From the NCBI GenBank assembly GCA_049596955.1, contig JBMYMD010000016.1:1-54492 (forward strand): a stretch of DNA of 54,492 bases, given 5' to 3'. The notes under the pieces were generated by a model. It was not told the origin of the DNA, ran no database searches, and saw nothing but the letters and a program-made list of their open reading frames with translations. Below, piece after piece: positions 42,515 through 52,388 of the stretch. A program made the position numbers and the translations under genes. This DNA is from UBA3478 sp049596955. Lineage in GTDB: Bacteria > Bacteroidota > Bacteroidia > Flavobacteriales > Flavobacteriaceae. How positions within the stretch are numbered: position 1 is the stretch's first letter; each line of letters opens with the position of its first letter.

Positions 42515-44725
42515 TTACTTTCTGTTAATCTTGTCAATGCCTTCAACCTTTTGAAGTTTAGAGATTAGGGTGGATAAAATGACATTACTTTTAACTAAAA
42601 CTTTAATGTTACCCTCAAACACACCGCTTTCAGATGTAAAATTCATACTCTTGATGTTGACATGAAGATTTTCAGAAATAATACGCGTTAAATCGTTGAT
42701 CAATCCTAAGTGATCAATTCCTGTTAAAATGATTTCTGCTTCAAAATCTTCTTGAGTCGAATCAATCCATTTCGCTTTAATAATGCGATATGAAAATTTT
42801 GATTGAAGAGAAAGAGCGTTTGGGCAATCCATTTTGTGAACGCGAATGCCGTCATTGATGGTGATAAATCCAAATACATGGTCTCCAGGAATAGGTTTAC
42901 AACAATCTGCAAAGCTGTAATCTAGTTTATCTTCATCACTACCAAAAACTAGAAGATCATAATTCTTTGAAACTTCTTCGCTACTACCATTGTTTTTAAC
43001 CGTAGAAGGTCTTTTTATCTTAGAGGTAAAAAAATTGAAAAGGGTATTGTGATAACTGTTTGAAAACGACTTGATCATTTGATTGTCTATGGTTCCAATT
43101 CCAATTCGATAAAATAGGTCAAGAGAGGTTTTGAGTTTGAAGAAAGAAACCAGTCGATTAATGGTGTCTTCATTGAACTTAATTTTTTGAGACCTCAATT
43201 TTCTTCTTAGAATTTCTTTGCCGTCTTCTCCGATTCTCTTTTTTTCTGCATTGAGACTACTTTTAATTCTAGCTGTTGCTCTTGCAGTCACACAATAATT
43301 CAGCCATGAAGAATTGGGTTTAACTCCTTCAGAAGTGATGATTTCAACAGTATCTCCAGAATTCAATTTAGTGCTTAAAGGCACGAGTTTTTGATTTACG
43401 CGTGCTCCTCTTGTTTTTAGGCCAATCTCGGTGTGAATATGAAATGCGAAGTCTAGGGGAGTGGCATCCTTAGGTAAGGATATCAACTCTCCATTCGGTG
43501 TAAAAACGAAGATTTCTTTAGAGTATAAGTTTAATTTGAATTCTTCAACAAAATCGACGGCATTTCCATTTGAGTTTTCTAGTGCCTCTTGTAAGCGATT
43601 TAGCCAATGTTCAATTCCAATGTCTTTTTGTTCTCCGTGTTTGTATTTGTAATGAGCTGCGTAACCTTTTTCGGCTATTTCGTGCATTCGCTCTGAACGT
43701 ATTTGAACCTCAATCCATCTCTTGTGTGGTCCCATGACAGTAACGTGCAAGGCTTCGTACCCTGTGCTCTTAGGCTGGGTAATCCAATCTCGAAGCCGCA
43801 CGGGATTTGGTGTAAAGTGATCGGTAATAATAGAATAAATTTTCCAGGCCAAAAACTTTTCTTGCTCAGTGTCACTCTTGTAAATAATTCGAATGGCGAA
43901 TTTGTCGTAAATCTCCTCGAAGTTTACATTTTGTGCCAACATCTTTTTACGAATCGAAAAGATAGACTTTGTTCTTCCTTTGATTTCGAATTCGATTTCT
44001 TGCTTTCCTAGGGCTGATTTCACTTTATTAGTGAAACTTCTTATATAACTTCCTTGGTCTTTTTGTGTGCTTTCTATTTTTGCCTTGATATCTTGATAGA
44101 CCAAAGGTTCTGTGTACTTCAAACTGAGATCTTCTAGAGCGGTTTTAATATTGTACAACCCGATTCGATGTGCTAAAGGCGCATAGATATAAAGCGTTTC
44201 AGAGGCAATCTTGACCTGTTTCTCTCTTTTCATCGAATCTAAAGTGAGCATGTTGTGATAACGATCAGCGATTTTAATAATGATTACGCGAACATCGTCG
44301 TGAAGGGTCAACAACATTTTTCGAAAGTTCTCGGCTTGAAGACTGAGTTCTTTATCTTTTTTTAGACTGGATATTTTTGTGAGTCCGTTGACAATTTTGG
44401 CCACATTTTCACCGAATAAACGCTCAATGTCGTTAAGGGTGTAATCGCTGTCTTCAACTACGTCGTGAAGAAGGGCCGCAGCAATAGAAACTCCGTCTAA
44501 ACCAATTTCTTGAGCTACGAGTTGAGCTACAGCAATGGGATGAAAAATATAAGCCTCTCCGGATTTTCTCCTTTGGTCTTTATGCGCATCTAGGGCAATA
44601 TCAAAAGCTAATCGAATTTGCTTTTTATCTTCATCACTTAAAGTCTGATAACTGGTGCGCAACAGTTTTTTATACTGTTGTGTGATTTGTTTGTTTTCTT
44701 TTTCAATATCAATCTCCAGATGCAT
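42515..44725 (-). CDS. rel: Bifunctional (p)ppGpp synthetase/hydrolase (RelA/SpoT family)
   Basis: Makes and degrades the stringent-response alarmone. HD hydrolase: FHPIAVAQLVAQE and ALLHDVVEDSDYT near residue 90 with the metal-binding HD and ED intact. Synthetase domain with LRDWITQPKSTGYEALHVTV near 320 and EVQIRSERMHEIAEKGYAAH near 345. Then a TGS domain (FVFTPNGELISLPKDATPLDFAF near 418), a helical/zinc-finger part with DCCKPIPGD near 625, and a C-terminal ACT domain. 736 residues. Both activities look intact. Last gene of the long minus-strand run; follows the TrmH-type gene by 24 bases. Confidence 0.96.
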   Translation of the reverse strand: MHLEIDIEKENKQITQQYKKLLRTSYQTLSDEDKKQIRLAFDIALDAHKDQRRKSGEAYIFHPIAVAQLVAQEIGLDGVSIAAALLHDVVEDSDYTLNDIERLFGENVAKIVNGLTKISSLKKDKELSLQAENFRKMLLTLHDDVRVIIIKIADRYHNMLTLDSMKREKQVKIASETLYIYAPLAHRIGLYNIKTALEDLSLKYTEPLVYQDIKAKIESTQKDQGSYIRSFTNKVKSALGKQEIEFEIKGRTKSIFSIRKKMLAQNVNFEEIYDKFAIRIIYKSDTEQEKFLAWKIYSIITDHFTPNPVRLRDWITQPKSTGYEALHVTVMGPHKRWIEVQIRSERMHEIAEKGYAAHYKYKHGEQKDIGIEHWLNRLQEALENSNGNAVDFVEEFKLNLYSKEIFVFTPNGELISLPKDATPLDFAFHIHTEIGLKTRGARVNQKLVPLSTKLNSGDTVEIITSEGVKPNSSWLNYCVTARATARIKSSLNAEKKRIGEDGKEILRRKLRSQKIKFNEDTINRLVSFFKLKTSLDLFYRIGIGTIDNQMIKSFSNSYHNTLFNFFTSKIKRPSTVKNNGSSEEVSKNYDLLVFGSDEDKLDYSFADCCKPIPGDHVFGFITINDGIRVHKMDCPNALSLQSKFSYRIIKAKWIDSTQEDFEAEIILTGIDHLGLINDLTRIISENLHVNIKSMNFTSESGVFEGNIKVLVKSNVILSTLISKLQKVEGIDKINRK

Positions 44726-44749
44726 ACTTAAAAATACGTGAAATCACGC

Positions 44750-45541
44750 TTATTTCAAACCTCTTTGCCTTTTCACCTCGTAGAGCATAACTGCGGTAGC
44801 GACAGAGACGTTCAATGAATCTATTTGACCATTCATGGGTATTTTGATTCTTGTGGTTGCATTTTCTTTCCAGAATGAGCTCAGTCCAGTTGATTCTGTT
44901 CCTACAACTATCGCACAGGAGGAGGTGTAATCTTGTTCTAAATAATGTGCTGAATCTTGAAGAGAACTGGCATAGATATTTAAGTTAAGCGTTTTTAGAA
45001 AAGCTAAACATTCCTCATTAGTCGTTTCATATACGGGTAAGCTAAATGCACATCCCACACTTGAACGAATACAATTCGGGTTGTAAAAATCACATTTGGG
45101 ATTTGCCAGTATTAAGGCGTCTATTTGTGTAGCGTCTGCTGTTCGCAATAACGCTCCAAGATTTCCTGGCTTTTCAATACCTTCGGCAATTAAAATTAAG
45201 GGCTTATCAGTAAGGGAGATACCTGAAGTTAGTTTGTGATCTTTTTGTGCCGCAATAGCCATAACTCCTTCTGTCGAGCCTCGATATGCGATTTTATCAT
45301 ATATGGATTTGCTAATGGTGACAGTTTCAATTTCTTTATTGAGGTCTTCTAAGGAGGATGCTTCTATAATATCAGGACAAAAAAGTAATTTTTCAAGCGT
45401 ATAATTCGCCGATAGGGCAATTTTTAGTTCCCTTACTCCTTCTATAATGAACTTACGACTTTTGTTTCGGTGCCTGCTTTTTTCTTGAAGCAGGACAATT
45501 TCCTTGATAAGGGGATTTTTATGACTTGTAATAGAAAGCAT
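44750..45541 (-). CDS. TrmH/SpoU-family RNA 2'-O-methyltransferase
   Basis: SPOUT-class methyltransferase that uses SAM to methylate a ribose in tRNA or rRNA. The amino part (ITSHKNPLIKEIVLLQEKSRHR) is the substrate-binding SpoU_sub-type domain; the knot has EGIEKPGNLGALLRTADAT near residue 122, IVVGTESTGLSSFW near 208 and IPMNGQIDSLNVSVATAVMLYEV near 230, the three family motifs. I use the ATG at 45541 because the codon three positions upstream is TTG. 263 residues. Target not deducible (RlmB-like). Confidence 0.92.
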   Translation of the reverse strand: MLSITSHKNPLIKEIVLLQEKSRHRNKSRKFIIEGVRELKIALSANYTLEKLLFCPDIIEASSLEDLNKEIETVTISKSIYDKIAYRGSTEGVMAIAAQKDHKLTSGISLTDKPLILIAEGIEKPGNLGALLRTADATQIDALILANPKCDFYNPNCIRSSVGCAFSLPVYETTNEECLAFLKTLNLNIYASSLQDSAHYLEQDYTSSCAIVVGTESTGLSSFWKENATTRIKIPMNGQIDSLNVSVATAVMLYEVKRQRGLK

Positions 45542-45574
45542 AAATCTCAAGAAAATTGTCCTTTGGCTTCATAA

Positions 45575-46870
45575 TTATTGTCCGTATTTCTCTGAGTAGC
45601 GATCGAATAATTCCTTTTGATATGAATTTAAATTAATCGCTCTTCCATCGATAAAGGCATTGCTTAAAACATTAGTTCTCATATCAAGAGCATCTCCCTC
45701 AGAAATAAAAAGAGTTGCGCTTTTACCTACTTCAATACTTCCGTAGTTGTCGTCAATACCTAAGATTTTAGCAGTATTTAGACTTATCATTTGAACAGCG
45801 GTTTCTTTATCTAATCCTTTAGCTGCTGCTTGACCTGCGTGAAATGGAAGGTTTCTAGCTTGATGATTACTCATTGTGGCATTTTGTATGCCCACTAAAA
45901 GCCCAGCATCGTGTAACTTTTTAGGAAGTTGATACGCAAAATCATAGGCCTGATCTTCAGAACTTGGAATACGATGAGTGGTGTTTACCAGGACAGGTAC
46001 ATTGTTTGCTTTCAATACATCGGTTGTTTGCTCTGCCATAGTGCCGCCTACAAGAACTAATTCCTTTACGTCTAATTTTTTGAGTTCTATAACTAAATCG
46101 GTAATCTCCTTAACTCCATCAGCGTAAACATAGAGCTTTTTGCTGCCGTCGAAAAGACCTCTACTTGCTTCATAGGGCAGGTGGGAGGTGTTGTTATTTC
46201 CATTAGCATAGGCCTGTGCTTGTTTCATAAAATCTAAAACTTCTGCAACCTGTTTTGCGTAATTATTATTCGGTCTATATGCTCTAGACTCTCCGGCCCA
46301 CCATCTTCCTCTTCTAAAAGCATTAGGCCATCTTAAATGAATGCCATCATCTACTTTCACAACAGCATCTTCCCAATTCCATGCATCGTATTGAACAATA
46401 CTTGAAGTTCCTGAAATTCGACCTCCTTGAGGTGTGACTTGTCCAATAAGTACGCCATTAGGACGCATTGATTCAACCACTTGAGATTCTGCATTGTAAG
46501 CAATAATACTTCTGACATGAGGTAAAAAATCTCCGAGTTCGTCTTGATCGTTAGTGGCTCTTACGGCATTGATTTCGACTAAACCTAGTGATTTTGAAGG
46601 CGCAATAAATCCTGGATAGAGGTGTTTGCCATCTGCTTCAATTAGCATTCCAGAAATTCCAATTGCATCCATTTGTTGGCCTACATATGTTATAATTCCG
46701 TCTTCGAAGGTCACTAAGCCGTTTTCAATGACTGTTCCATTTCCTACGTGAATGGTGACTCCACTTATGGTAATTTTTTCGTTTTGTGGTTTGCCAGGTA
46801 CTTGTTGCGCGTGAGTTAAACTTGCGATTAAACCTAAGCAAAAACTTAATAATAGTGCTTTATATCTCAT
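45575..46870 (-). CDS. Secreted amidohydrolase-fold protein lacking the metal HxH motif
   Basis: A 431-residue exported protein (signal MRYKALLLSFCLGLIASLTHAQ). It has the amidohydrolase beta-sandwich and barrel layout: ISGVTIHVGNGTVIENGLVTFEDGII, then GKHLYPGFIAPSKSLGL where active enzymes read PGFID.H.H, so both histidines are missing; the end AVQMISLNTAKILGIDDNYGSIEVGKSATLFI is typical. It follows the larger paralogue by 10 bases. Probably not a metal-dependent hydrolase in its own right; a partner or regulatory role is possible. Confidence 0.82.
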   Translation of the reverse strand: MRYKALLLSFCLGLIASLTHAQQVPGKPQNEKITISGVTIHVGNGTVIENGLVTFEDGIITYVGQQMDAIGISGMLIEADGKHLYPGFIAPSKSLGLVEINAVRATNDQDELGDFLPHVRSIIAYNAESQVVESMRPNGVLIGQVTPQGGRISGTSSIVQYDAWNWEDAVVKVDDGIHLRWPNAFRRGRWWAGESRAYRPNNNYAKQVAEVLDFMKQAQAYANGNNNTSHLPYEASRGLFDGSKKLYVYADGVKEITDLVIELKKLDVKELVLVGGTMAEQTTDVLKANNVPVLVNTTHRIPSSEDQAYDFAYQLPKKLHDAGLLVGIQNATMSNHQARNLPFHAGQAAAKGLDKETAVQMISLNTAKILGIDDNYGSIEVGKSATLFISEGDALDMRTNVLSNAFIDGRAINLNSYQKELFDRYSEKYGQ

Positions 46871-46880
46871 GTTCTATTCT

Positions 46881-49832
46881 TTAAATCGTTTCACATTCAA
46901 AATGTCTCTTCTTATTCTGTATAGGGATCTGTGTTTCTCCACCCTCTTTTTTAGTGACATTCAACATGGCCTTAATGAGTCTCATGCGCTCTTTTTGATT
47001 GCGCTCTTGAAGTTCTTTGTCCTTTTCAAAATCAAAGAAGGTTTGCCCCTGAATAAGTGTTTTTTCCGAGTAGGCGTAAATCGAAAGTGGATGATCAGAC
47101 CATAAAACCACATCGGCTTCTTTACCTACTGCAATCGATCCAACCTTATCGTCAATATGAAGTAGTTTAGCCGGATTTAGGGTCACCATTTTCCAAGCTT
47201 CAATCTCAGATAGGCCTCCATATTTGACCGTTTTAGCAGCCTCTTGATTTAATCTCCGCGACATTTCAGCGTCATCAGAGTTGATAGCAACAGTAACACC
47301 TTCTCTAGACATAATAGCTGCATTATACGGAATCGCATCTTTTACTTCGTATTTGTAGGCCCACCAATCACTAAATGTCGACCCGCCAACACCGTGTTCT
47401 TTCATTTTGTCAGCCACTTTATAACCTTCAAGAATATGTGTGAATGTATTTACTCTGAATCCAAAGCGATCTGCAACTTTCATCAACATATTAATCTCGC
47501 TTTGCACATATGAATGACAAGAAATAAAACGCTCTCCTCTCAATATTTCAGAGAGTGTTTCGAGTTCTTCATCTACTCGGTAGGAGGCGCCACTTTCTTT
47601 AAGGGCCATATAATCTTCAGCACGAGTGAAATAATCTACAAAAATCTGTTCAACACCCATTCTTGTTTGTGGAAAACGCGCAAAACTTTGCCAGTTAGAT
47701 TGTTTCACATTTTCACCCAAGGCAAATTTGATGTACGGGTCAGCTCCTTCAAAGAGTAAATCCTCAGCATTATTTCCCCATTTGAGTCGAAGGATAGCGG
47801 ACTGACCCCCTATAGGATTGGCAGAACCGTGCAGTAATTGAATCGTTGTAACCCCGCCGGCTAAATTTCTGTAAATGTCAATGTCTTTTGCATCCACAAC
47901 ATCGGCCATTCTTACTTCTGCAGAAGAATTCTGACCTCCTTCATTTATGGCAAAAGCACCTATATGAGAGTGCTCATCAACAATACCTGCAGTGAGGTGT
48001 TTACCAGTAGCATCTATTTGCTGTGCACCTCGTGCATTTAAGTTTTTACCAACAGCAACAATTTTACCGTTTTTGATATGCACGTCTGTTTGTTCTAAAA
48101 TTTCTTCACCAGTCCAAACCGTGGCGTTTTTGAACAAGAGATGTTCTGACTTAGGCATTTGATCTTTTCCCATGCCCACATTTGGAAATCTCATACTGCT
48201 CATCATTTCTGAAGAAGCAACTGTATTTTTCTTTTTGTCCTTTTTCTTTTCATCTTCTGAAGTTGATGCTTTTTGTGCATTAAACTTCCAATTCATACCA
48301 TTATTGGCAACAACTCTACCTGAGAATGATGAAGCATCGTCAATTCTGCTTTGAAATCTGTACAGTTTGCCTTCATCGTTCGAAAGGGTGAAGTTTAACC
48401 ATGGAAAGTCATAACTCACCTTAGATTTATAGGAAATATCGTTTGAAGTAACCTTCATATTTGGCTTTTTACTGCTTCCACTAATGCTTACTTCAAAACT
48501 GTGATTTTTGAATTCTAAGCTGTAATCGCCTTTCAAATTAATCACGCTTCTGTCTTCAAGTATGTGTGGCTCACCTTGAACCCAATTTTCATAAATCACA
48601 AAGTCTTTGGCGAATAAATCACCTTTGGTTACAATAAAATTGGCGTGAAACCCTTCTTGGAGTTGACCAAGGCTATTTTCCTGCTTTAACATTTGAGCTG
48701 GAATTTGAGTAAGACCTTTAAGAATAAACTCTTTTGAAGCACCCCTTTCCATCGCTTTTCTCAAATTAGAAAAGAATGATTTGGAGGCCGAAAGTCCCTT
48801 TGAACTTATCGCAGATGAAAAGCCTTCATTTTCTAATATGGCTAAATTAGAAGGAGCTTGCTCCCAGAATCGCAGGTCACTTAAATTGACGTATGAAGCG
48901 TTAATGGGGTCAGATACATCGTAGGCTTTGGGGAAATTGACGGGAACCACAAGACGTGTATTGTATTTTTTGAGCAATTCAAGATGTTCAAATTCGTCAC
49001 CTCCTCCTAATACATTGTAGATTTGACCAAATTGCTGTGCAATTTTAGCAGCTTTATAAGCGTTTCCGCGATCGCCAGCTTCAAAGAAATAAGGTTGATT
49101 CTGTTGATCGAGCATTGCTTCTAAAGATTTATCACGCGTATCACTTAGACCTTGACTGTACCAACGCAAGTCGTGATTTACTTGCCTCAACAGGGCTTGG
49201 CTACCCATAAGAGATCCTGGGTAGGATTGTCTTGAGGTTACACTTTTTGAAAATGAAAAATATTGCCCTGAGGCTGTGTGTAGCACACGAGAAGCGTTGT
49301 TGCCCTTATCATTAAGCGTTATTAAGGCACCATTACCTCTTGCGATTCCGTCTGCATTGTGGCTGTTGACTGTACCGAATCCCATAGACCTTAGTTTTGC
49401 AGCGTCTTTGGCACTGTATTCTAACAGATCAAATGCCTGAACCTCTGGTCGTATATGATCATTCCAATAGTAACCTTCTCGGGTTGCATCGTACTGTGGT
49501 GATCTTCCGCTTCCTGCTGCTCTTTTAGGATTTGGAATTCCAAAACTTGAAAAAAGCTCAATAAAAGAAGGATAGATTACGTATCCTTTCATGTCATACG
49601 TAACAGTATTTGCAGGTATTTTTACGTTTTTTCCAACGTTGACTACCATTCCTTTATGAATGAGAATAGTCGCATTCTTAACGAGCGTTTCAGCATCGGT
49701 ATATACATCTGCGCCTCGAATGGCAGTGTAATTTGAATTGTTTGAAAGTACTCTTGAATTTGTTGGAAAATAGTCTTGTGCATTACCCAGGAAGAAAACC
49801 AAGGCGAATGCGAAAAATAAAATCTTTTTCAT
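46881..49832 (-). CDS. Secreted two-domain amidohydrolase
   Basis: I start at ATG 49832 (MKKILFFAFALVFFLGNAQ), which puts a normal signal peptide at the front; 983 residues. The amino half resembles the neighbouring 431-residue protein and, like it, lacks the metal histidines (YVIYPSFIELFSSFG). After a Lys-rich linker (KKKDKKKN) the carboxyl half is a regular amidohydrolase: HLTAGIVDEHSHIGAF with HxH, ISCHSYVQSEI, FTHILEGYK and AINSDDAEMSRR, so a metal site is likely. Members of this class include dipeptidases and imidazolonepropionase-like enzymes; the substrate is unknown. The next gene upstream, DUF3810, ends at 49880. Confidence 0.87.
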   Translation of the reverse strand: MKKILFFAFALVFFLGNAQDYFPTNSRVLSNNSNYTAIRGADVYTDAETLVKNATILIHKGMVVNVGKNVKIPANTVTYDMKGYVIYPSFIELFSSFGIPNPKRAAGSGRSPQYDATREGYYWNDHIRPEVQAFDLLEYSAKDAAKLRSMGFGTVNSHNADGIARGNGALITLNDKGNNASRVLHTASGQYFSFSKSVTSRQSYPGSLMGSQALLRQVNHDLRWYSQGLSDTRDKSLEAMLDQQNQPYFFEAGDRGNAYKAAKIAQQFGQIYNVLGGGDEFEHLELLKKYNTRLVVPVNFPKAYDVSDPINASYVNLSDLRFWEQAPSNLAILENEGFSSAISSKGLSASKSFFSNLRKAMERGASKEFILKGLTQIPAQMLKQENSLGQLQEGFHANFIVTKGDLFAKDFVIYENWVQGEPHILEDRSVINLKGDYSLEFKNHSFEVSISGSSKKPNMKVTSNDISYKSKVSYDFPWLNFTLSNDEGKLYRFQSRIDDASSFSGRVVANNGMNWKFNAQKASTSEDEKKKDKKKNTVASSEMMSSMRFPNVGMGKDQMPKSEHLLFKNATVWTGEEILEQTDVHIKNGKIVAVGKNLNARGAQQIDATGKHLTAGIVDEHSHIGAFAINEGGQNSSAEVRMADVVDAKDIDIYRNLAGGVTTIQLLHGSANPIGGQSAILRLKWGNNAEDLLFEGADPYIKFALGENVKQSNWQSFARFPQTRMGVEQIFVDYFTRAEDYMALKESGASYRVDEELETLSEILRGERFISCHSYVQSEINMLMKVADRFGFRVNTFTHILEGYKVADKMKEHGVGGSTFSDWWAYKYEVKDAIPYNAAIMSREGVTVAINSDDAEMSRRLNQEAAKTVKYGGLSEIEAWKMVTLNPAKLLHIDDKVGSIAVGKEADVVLWSDHPLSIYAYSEKTLIQGQTFFDFEKDKELQERNQKERMRLIKAMLNVTKKEGGETQIPIQNKKRHFECETI

Positions 49833-49879
49833 TGCTTCAAGTAAATTGTTAGTCATAATAAAAATACAAGGAAAATACA

Positions 49880-50983
49880 TTAATTACAAAGCCCAAATTT
49901 TGGAGTCAAACCGTATTTTTCAGCTCTTACTAAGTGCTTTGTGACCATTTGATAGCTTTTTATTCCTTGCCTTTGACGGTTACTTTTTAAAAACAGGTCA
50001 AATACCTTTTTAAATAATGGTTCTAATGGATTGTTGTAGGCGTTCCAAAATTGACGCATTTCACTCCATTGATTTGTGGCATGTTCAGGAATACATTCAA
50101 TCAAGTCTTGGTAGAGTTCCTTATCAATTCTATAAATATCATTTAAACAATAGAGTAGGGCAGAGAGATTTGCATCGTATTTAAGGCTTTTATTTTTGCT
50201 ATTCATGCCGATATATATACCGATGAAATTGGCTTGGTCTTCAGGGGCAATTCCCAGTTGGTGAGCAATCTCATGGGTAGCAACCGTTCCTAATCTAAAA
50301 TGTGGTAGTTTGGCATTTACCTGAGCCTCATGAGTAAAAGGGTTGTAATAGCCACCATACCCCATGTACGATAGCAAGGTTGAAATTGAAGAAGATTTTG
50401 GGGTAGAAGGTAATAGCTCTGTAATATGCGGGTCGTAATGAATATAAGAAGCTCTAGCTTCTTTGTAGATTTCTTTGGTAACCAGAGGCTCTTTATTTAA
50501 GATGACATCATCTAACTCATTTAAAATTGAAAGTAACCCGAGGGTATAGTGTAATAGGTCACCCTTATTTATAATCTGATTATCCTTTTCTTGCTCAAAA
50601 CTGTTTTTTTGATAGTTCAGTGACCAGTTCACAAAGAATACAGTGTAAAGCGAACTTCCAATTAAAAGAGTGCCCCATAAAATGACAACTTTTAAGTCTT
50701 TGGAAGTTTTAGGGTGAAAAAATTTGAAAATTCCTGCAAGAAAACTTGTAAATAAGGTAATGTAAAATACATCCCCCAATGAAAAAGAAAAAAGTGTTGT
50801 GAGCTGCTGTAAAAATGCTCCTGTGCTGCAAAAACAATAGGTGGAAAAGTTGAGTATCCATTGTGGTCGCCACAAGAGTAGCAATTTGAAAAGCAAAATA
50901 AGGATACAAAAAAAGGCCGTGCCCAATTGTAAAATTTGAGCACCGCCTTTAGGTTTTATAAACGCAGTTATCTTACTCTTCAA
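49880..50983 (-). CDS. DUF3810 membrane protein with zinc-peptidase motif
   Basis: A 367-residue integral membrane protein with three helices in the first 120 residues (around LGTAFFCILILLFKLLLLW, FYITLFTSFLAGIF and VVILWGTLLIGSSLYTVFF) and a long soluble part. HEIAHQLGIAPEDQANFIGIYIG near residue 235 is an HExxH...E zincin-like signature characteristic of the DUF3810 family, so a membrane-bound metallopeptidase is likely though unproven. Its start overlaps the end of the peptidyl-prolyl isomerase gene by 11 bases. Confidence 0.85.
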   Translation of the reverse strand: MKSKITAFIKPKGGAQILQLGTAFFCILILLFKLLLLWRPQWILNFSTYCFCSTGAFLQQLTTLFSFSLGDVFYITLFTSFLAGIFKFFHPKTSKDLKVVILWGTLLIGSSLYTVFFVNWSLNYQKNSFEQEKDNQIINKGDLLHYTLGLLSILNELDDVILNKEPLVTKEIYKEARASYIHYDPHITELLPSTPKSSSISTLLSYMGYGGYYNPFTHEAQVNAKLPHFRLGTVATHEIAHQLGIAPEDQANFIGIYIGMNSKNKSLKYDANLSALLYCLNDIYRIDKELYQDLIECIPEHATNQWSEMRQFWNAYNNPLEPLFKKVFDLFLKSNRQRQGIKSYQMVTKHLVRAEKYGLTPKFGLCN

Positions 50984-52073
50984 TACTTACGAGTTCGATC
51001 TGAAAAATAACATCAGCATTGGCTGGAATGACATTTCCAGCACCTCTGCTTCCCCAAGCCAATTCAGTTGGTATTCTAAATAATTTTACATCACCAACTC
51101 GCATTCCAAGTACACCTTCTGTAAACCCTGCAATCATTTGTGTCTCTTTTTCAAAGGGCATTTTCATTGGCTCGAAAACACCTTTGTGCATACTATTGAT
51201 GTTGTTGAAATTAGGATCTTCAAAAGCGATATTGTAAACACTCGTATCAAAAAGCGTTCCGTCAGTTAGCCAACCGGCATAGTTTAAATTTACAGTTTGC
51301 CCGATTTTGGGTTTAGGGCCTTCTCCTTGGTTTCGAACAACTATTTCAAGACCAGAGTTTGTAATTTCTGCATCGGCAAAGAGCTCCTCAAAGGTTGCTG
51401 CTCTCTCTGCTTGAGCTTTTTCTTGCTTTAGTTTAGCTTCTTTTTCTTCACCGAAATAAGCCTTTAATATTTCTACTTCATCAAAGTTTTTAGCCTCATT
51501 TCCGACTCGAATAATTTTAACCTTATTCATTATAATGGGTGTTTCAGGTTTGTCTGAAGTATCGGTTTTACTTGTTGCTATAGAATCTAATACGTCAAAA
51601 CCCTCTACAAGTTCCCCGAAAACAGTGTGACGCCCGTCTAACCATGGCGTTGGAACATGAGTGATAAAAAATTGACTTCCGTTTGTTTTTGGCCCTGAAT
51701 TGGCCATAGAGAGTATACCTTTTTTGTCGTGAACCAGCGAATCAACGATTTCGTCCTTGAACTTGTATCCTGGATTTCCTGAGCCTGTTCCTGTAGGATC
51801 TCCGCCTTGAATCATAAATTCTTCTATAACGCGATGAAAGCTCACTCCATCGTAGTATGGTTTGTTTTTATAAGCTTCATTGACATAGGGATTATTACCT
51901 TCGGAAAGACTGACAAAGTTTGCCACGGTAATTGGCGTTTCTTGCTCATTTAATCTAAGTAACATATCTCCTTCTGTGGTTTGTATCAAAGTGTACAATC
52001 CATCGTCTAAATCTTTGTATTGGTTACAGGCGAGTAAGTTCAATCCAATTAATAATAGTGTAATAAAGCGCAT
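50973..52073 (-). CDS. Cyclophilin-FKBP fusion lipoprotein (peptidyl-prolyl isomerase)
   Basis: Two unrelated proline-isomerase folds in one 366-residue lipoprotein (MRFITLLLIGLNLLAC, lipid Cys at 16). Cyclophilin: about residues 28-195 with FHRVIEEFMIQGGDPTGTG, NGSQFFITH and LDGRHTVFGEL, all active-site features. A charged helical linker (KAYFGEEKEAKLKQEKAQAE) follows, then an FKBP domain, about 245-366, with VNLNYAGWLTDGTLFDTS, MIAGFTEGVLGMRVGD and the closing IPANADVIFQIELV. Such dual-family immunophilins are known but rare. It probably helps outer-membrane or periplasmic proteins fold. gldI, another FKBP lipoprotein, is the next gene upstream. Confidence 0.92.
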   Translation of the reverse strand: MRFITLLLIGLNLLACNQYKDLDDGLYTLIQTTEGDMLLRLNEQETPITVANFVSLSEGNNPYVNEAYKNKPYYDGVSFHRVIEEFMIQGGDPTGTGSGNPGYKFKDEIVDSLVHDKKGILSMANSGPKTNGSQFFITHVPTPWLDGRHTVFGELVEGFDVLDSIATSKTDTSDKPETPIIMNKVKIIRVGNEAKNFDEVEILKAYFGEEKEAKLKQEKAQAERAATFEELFADAEITNSGLEIVVRNQGEGPKPKIGQTVNLNYAGWLTDGTLFDTSVYNIAFEDPNFNNINSMHKGVFEPMKMPFEKETQMIAGFTEGVLGMRVGDVKLFRIPTELAWGSRGAGNVIPANADVIFQIELVSIEE

Positions 52074-52388
52074 TTTGTGTGTTTTAATTAAGTTTTACGC
52101 CGTGTTTGAGTTCCCAGCGTTTGCAAATCAAAGGTAATGAAATCAATACGCAGTTTTTCATGTATCAATTACAAAAAATCGAAAGCTTATTATTTATTTT
52201 TCCTCTACCTTTCAATAGGAAATACATGGCCAACAGTGATAAGTCGTATACAAGTTAAGGTTGTGCACCAGTCTAGAACATAAATTTAAACGGGCGTCCA
52301 AGGAATCCTAGTGATACACCTAAGTTTTTGATTCTCTTTATAATGGCCTTGTTGAGTTAAACCTTTTTCTTTGGTTGTGTATTAGGAG
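52074..52388. other. Intergenic stretch between gldI and the isomerase fusion gene
   Basis: 315 bases with no gene I can support. Minus-strand frames contain scattered stops. A short open piece reads NLGVSLGFLGRPFKFMF before a stop (about 52275-52325) and might be the tail of a lost gene, but it is too short to judge. Confidence 0.5.

Noticed and set aside
44730..44748. Small CGTG-ATTT-CACG hairpin between the TrmH-type gene and rel
   Set aside because: Four to five base pairs only; not enough to call a terminator, and the 24-base gap suggests cotranscription.
52271..52330. Open piece reading NLGVSLGFLGRPFKFMF on the minus strand
   Set aside because: Under 20 residues, with a stop just upstream and no recognisable family; cannot be separated from chance.
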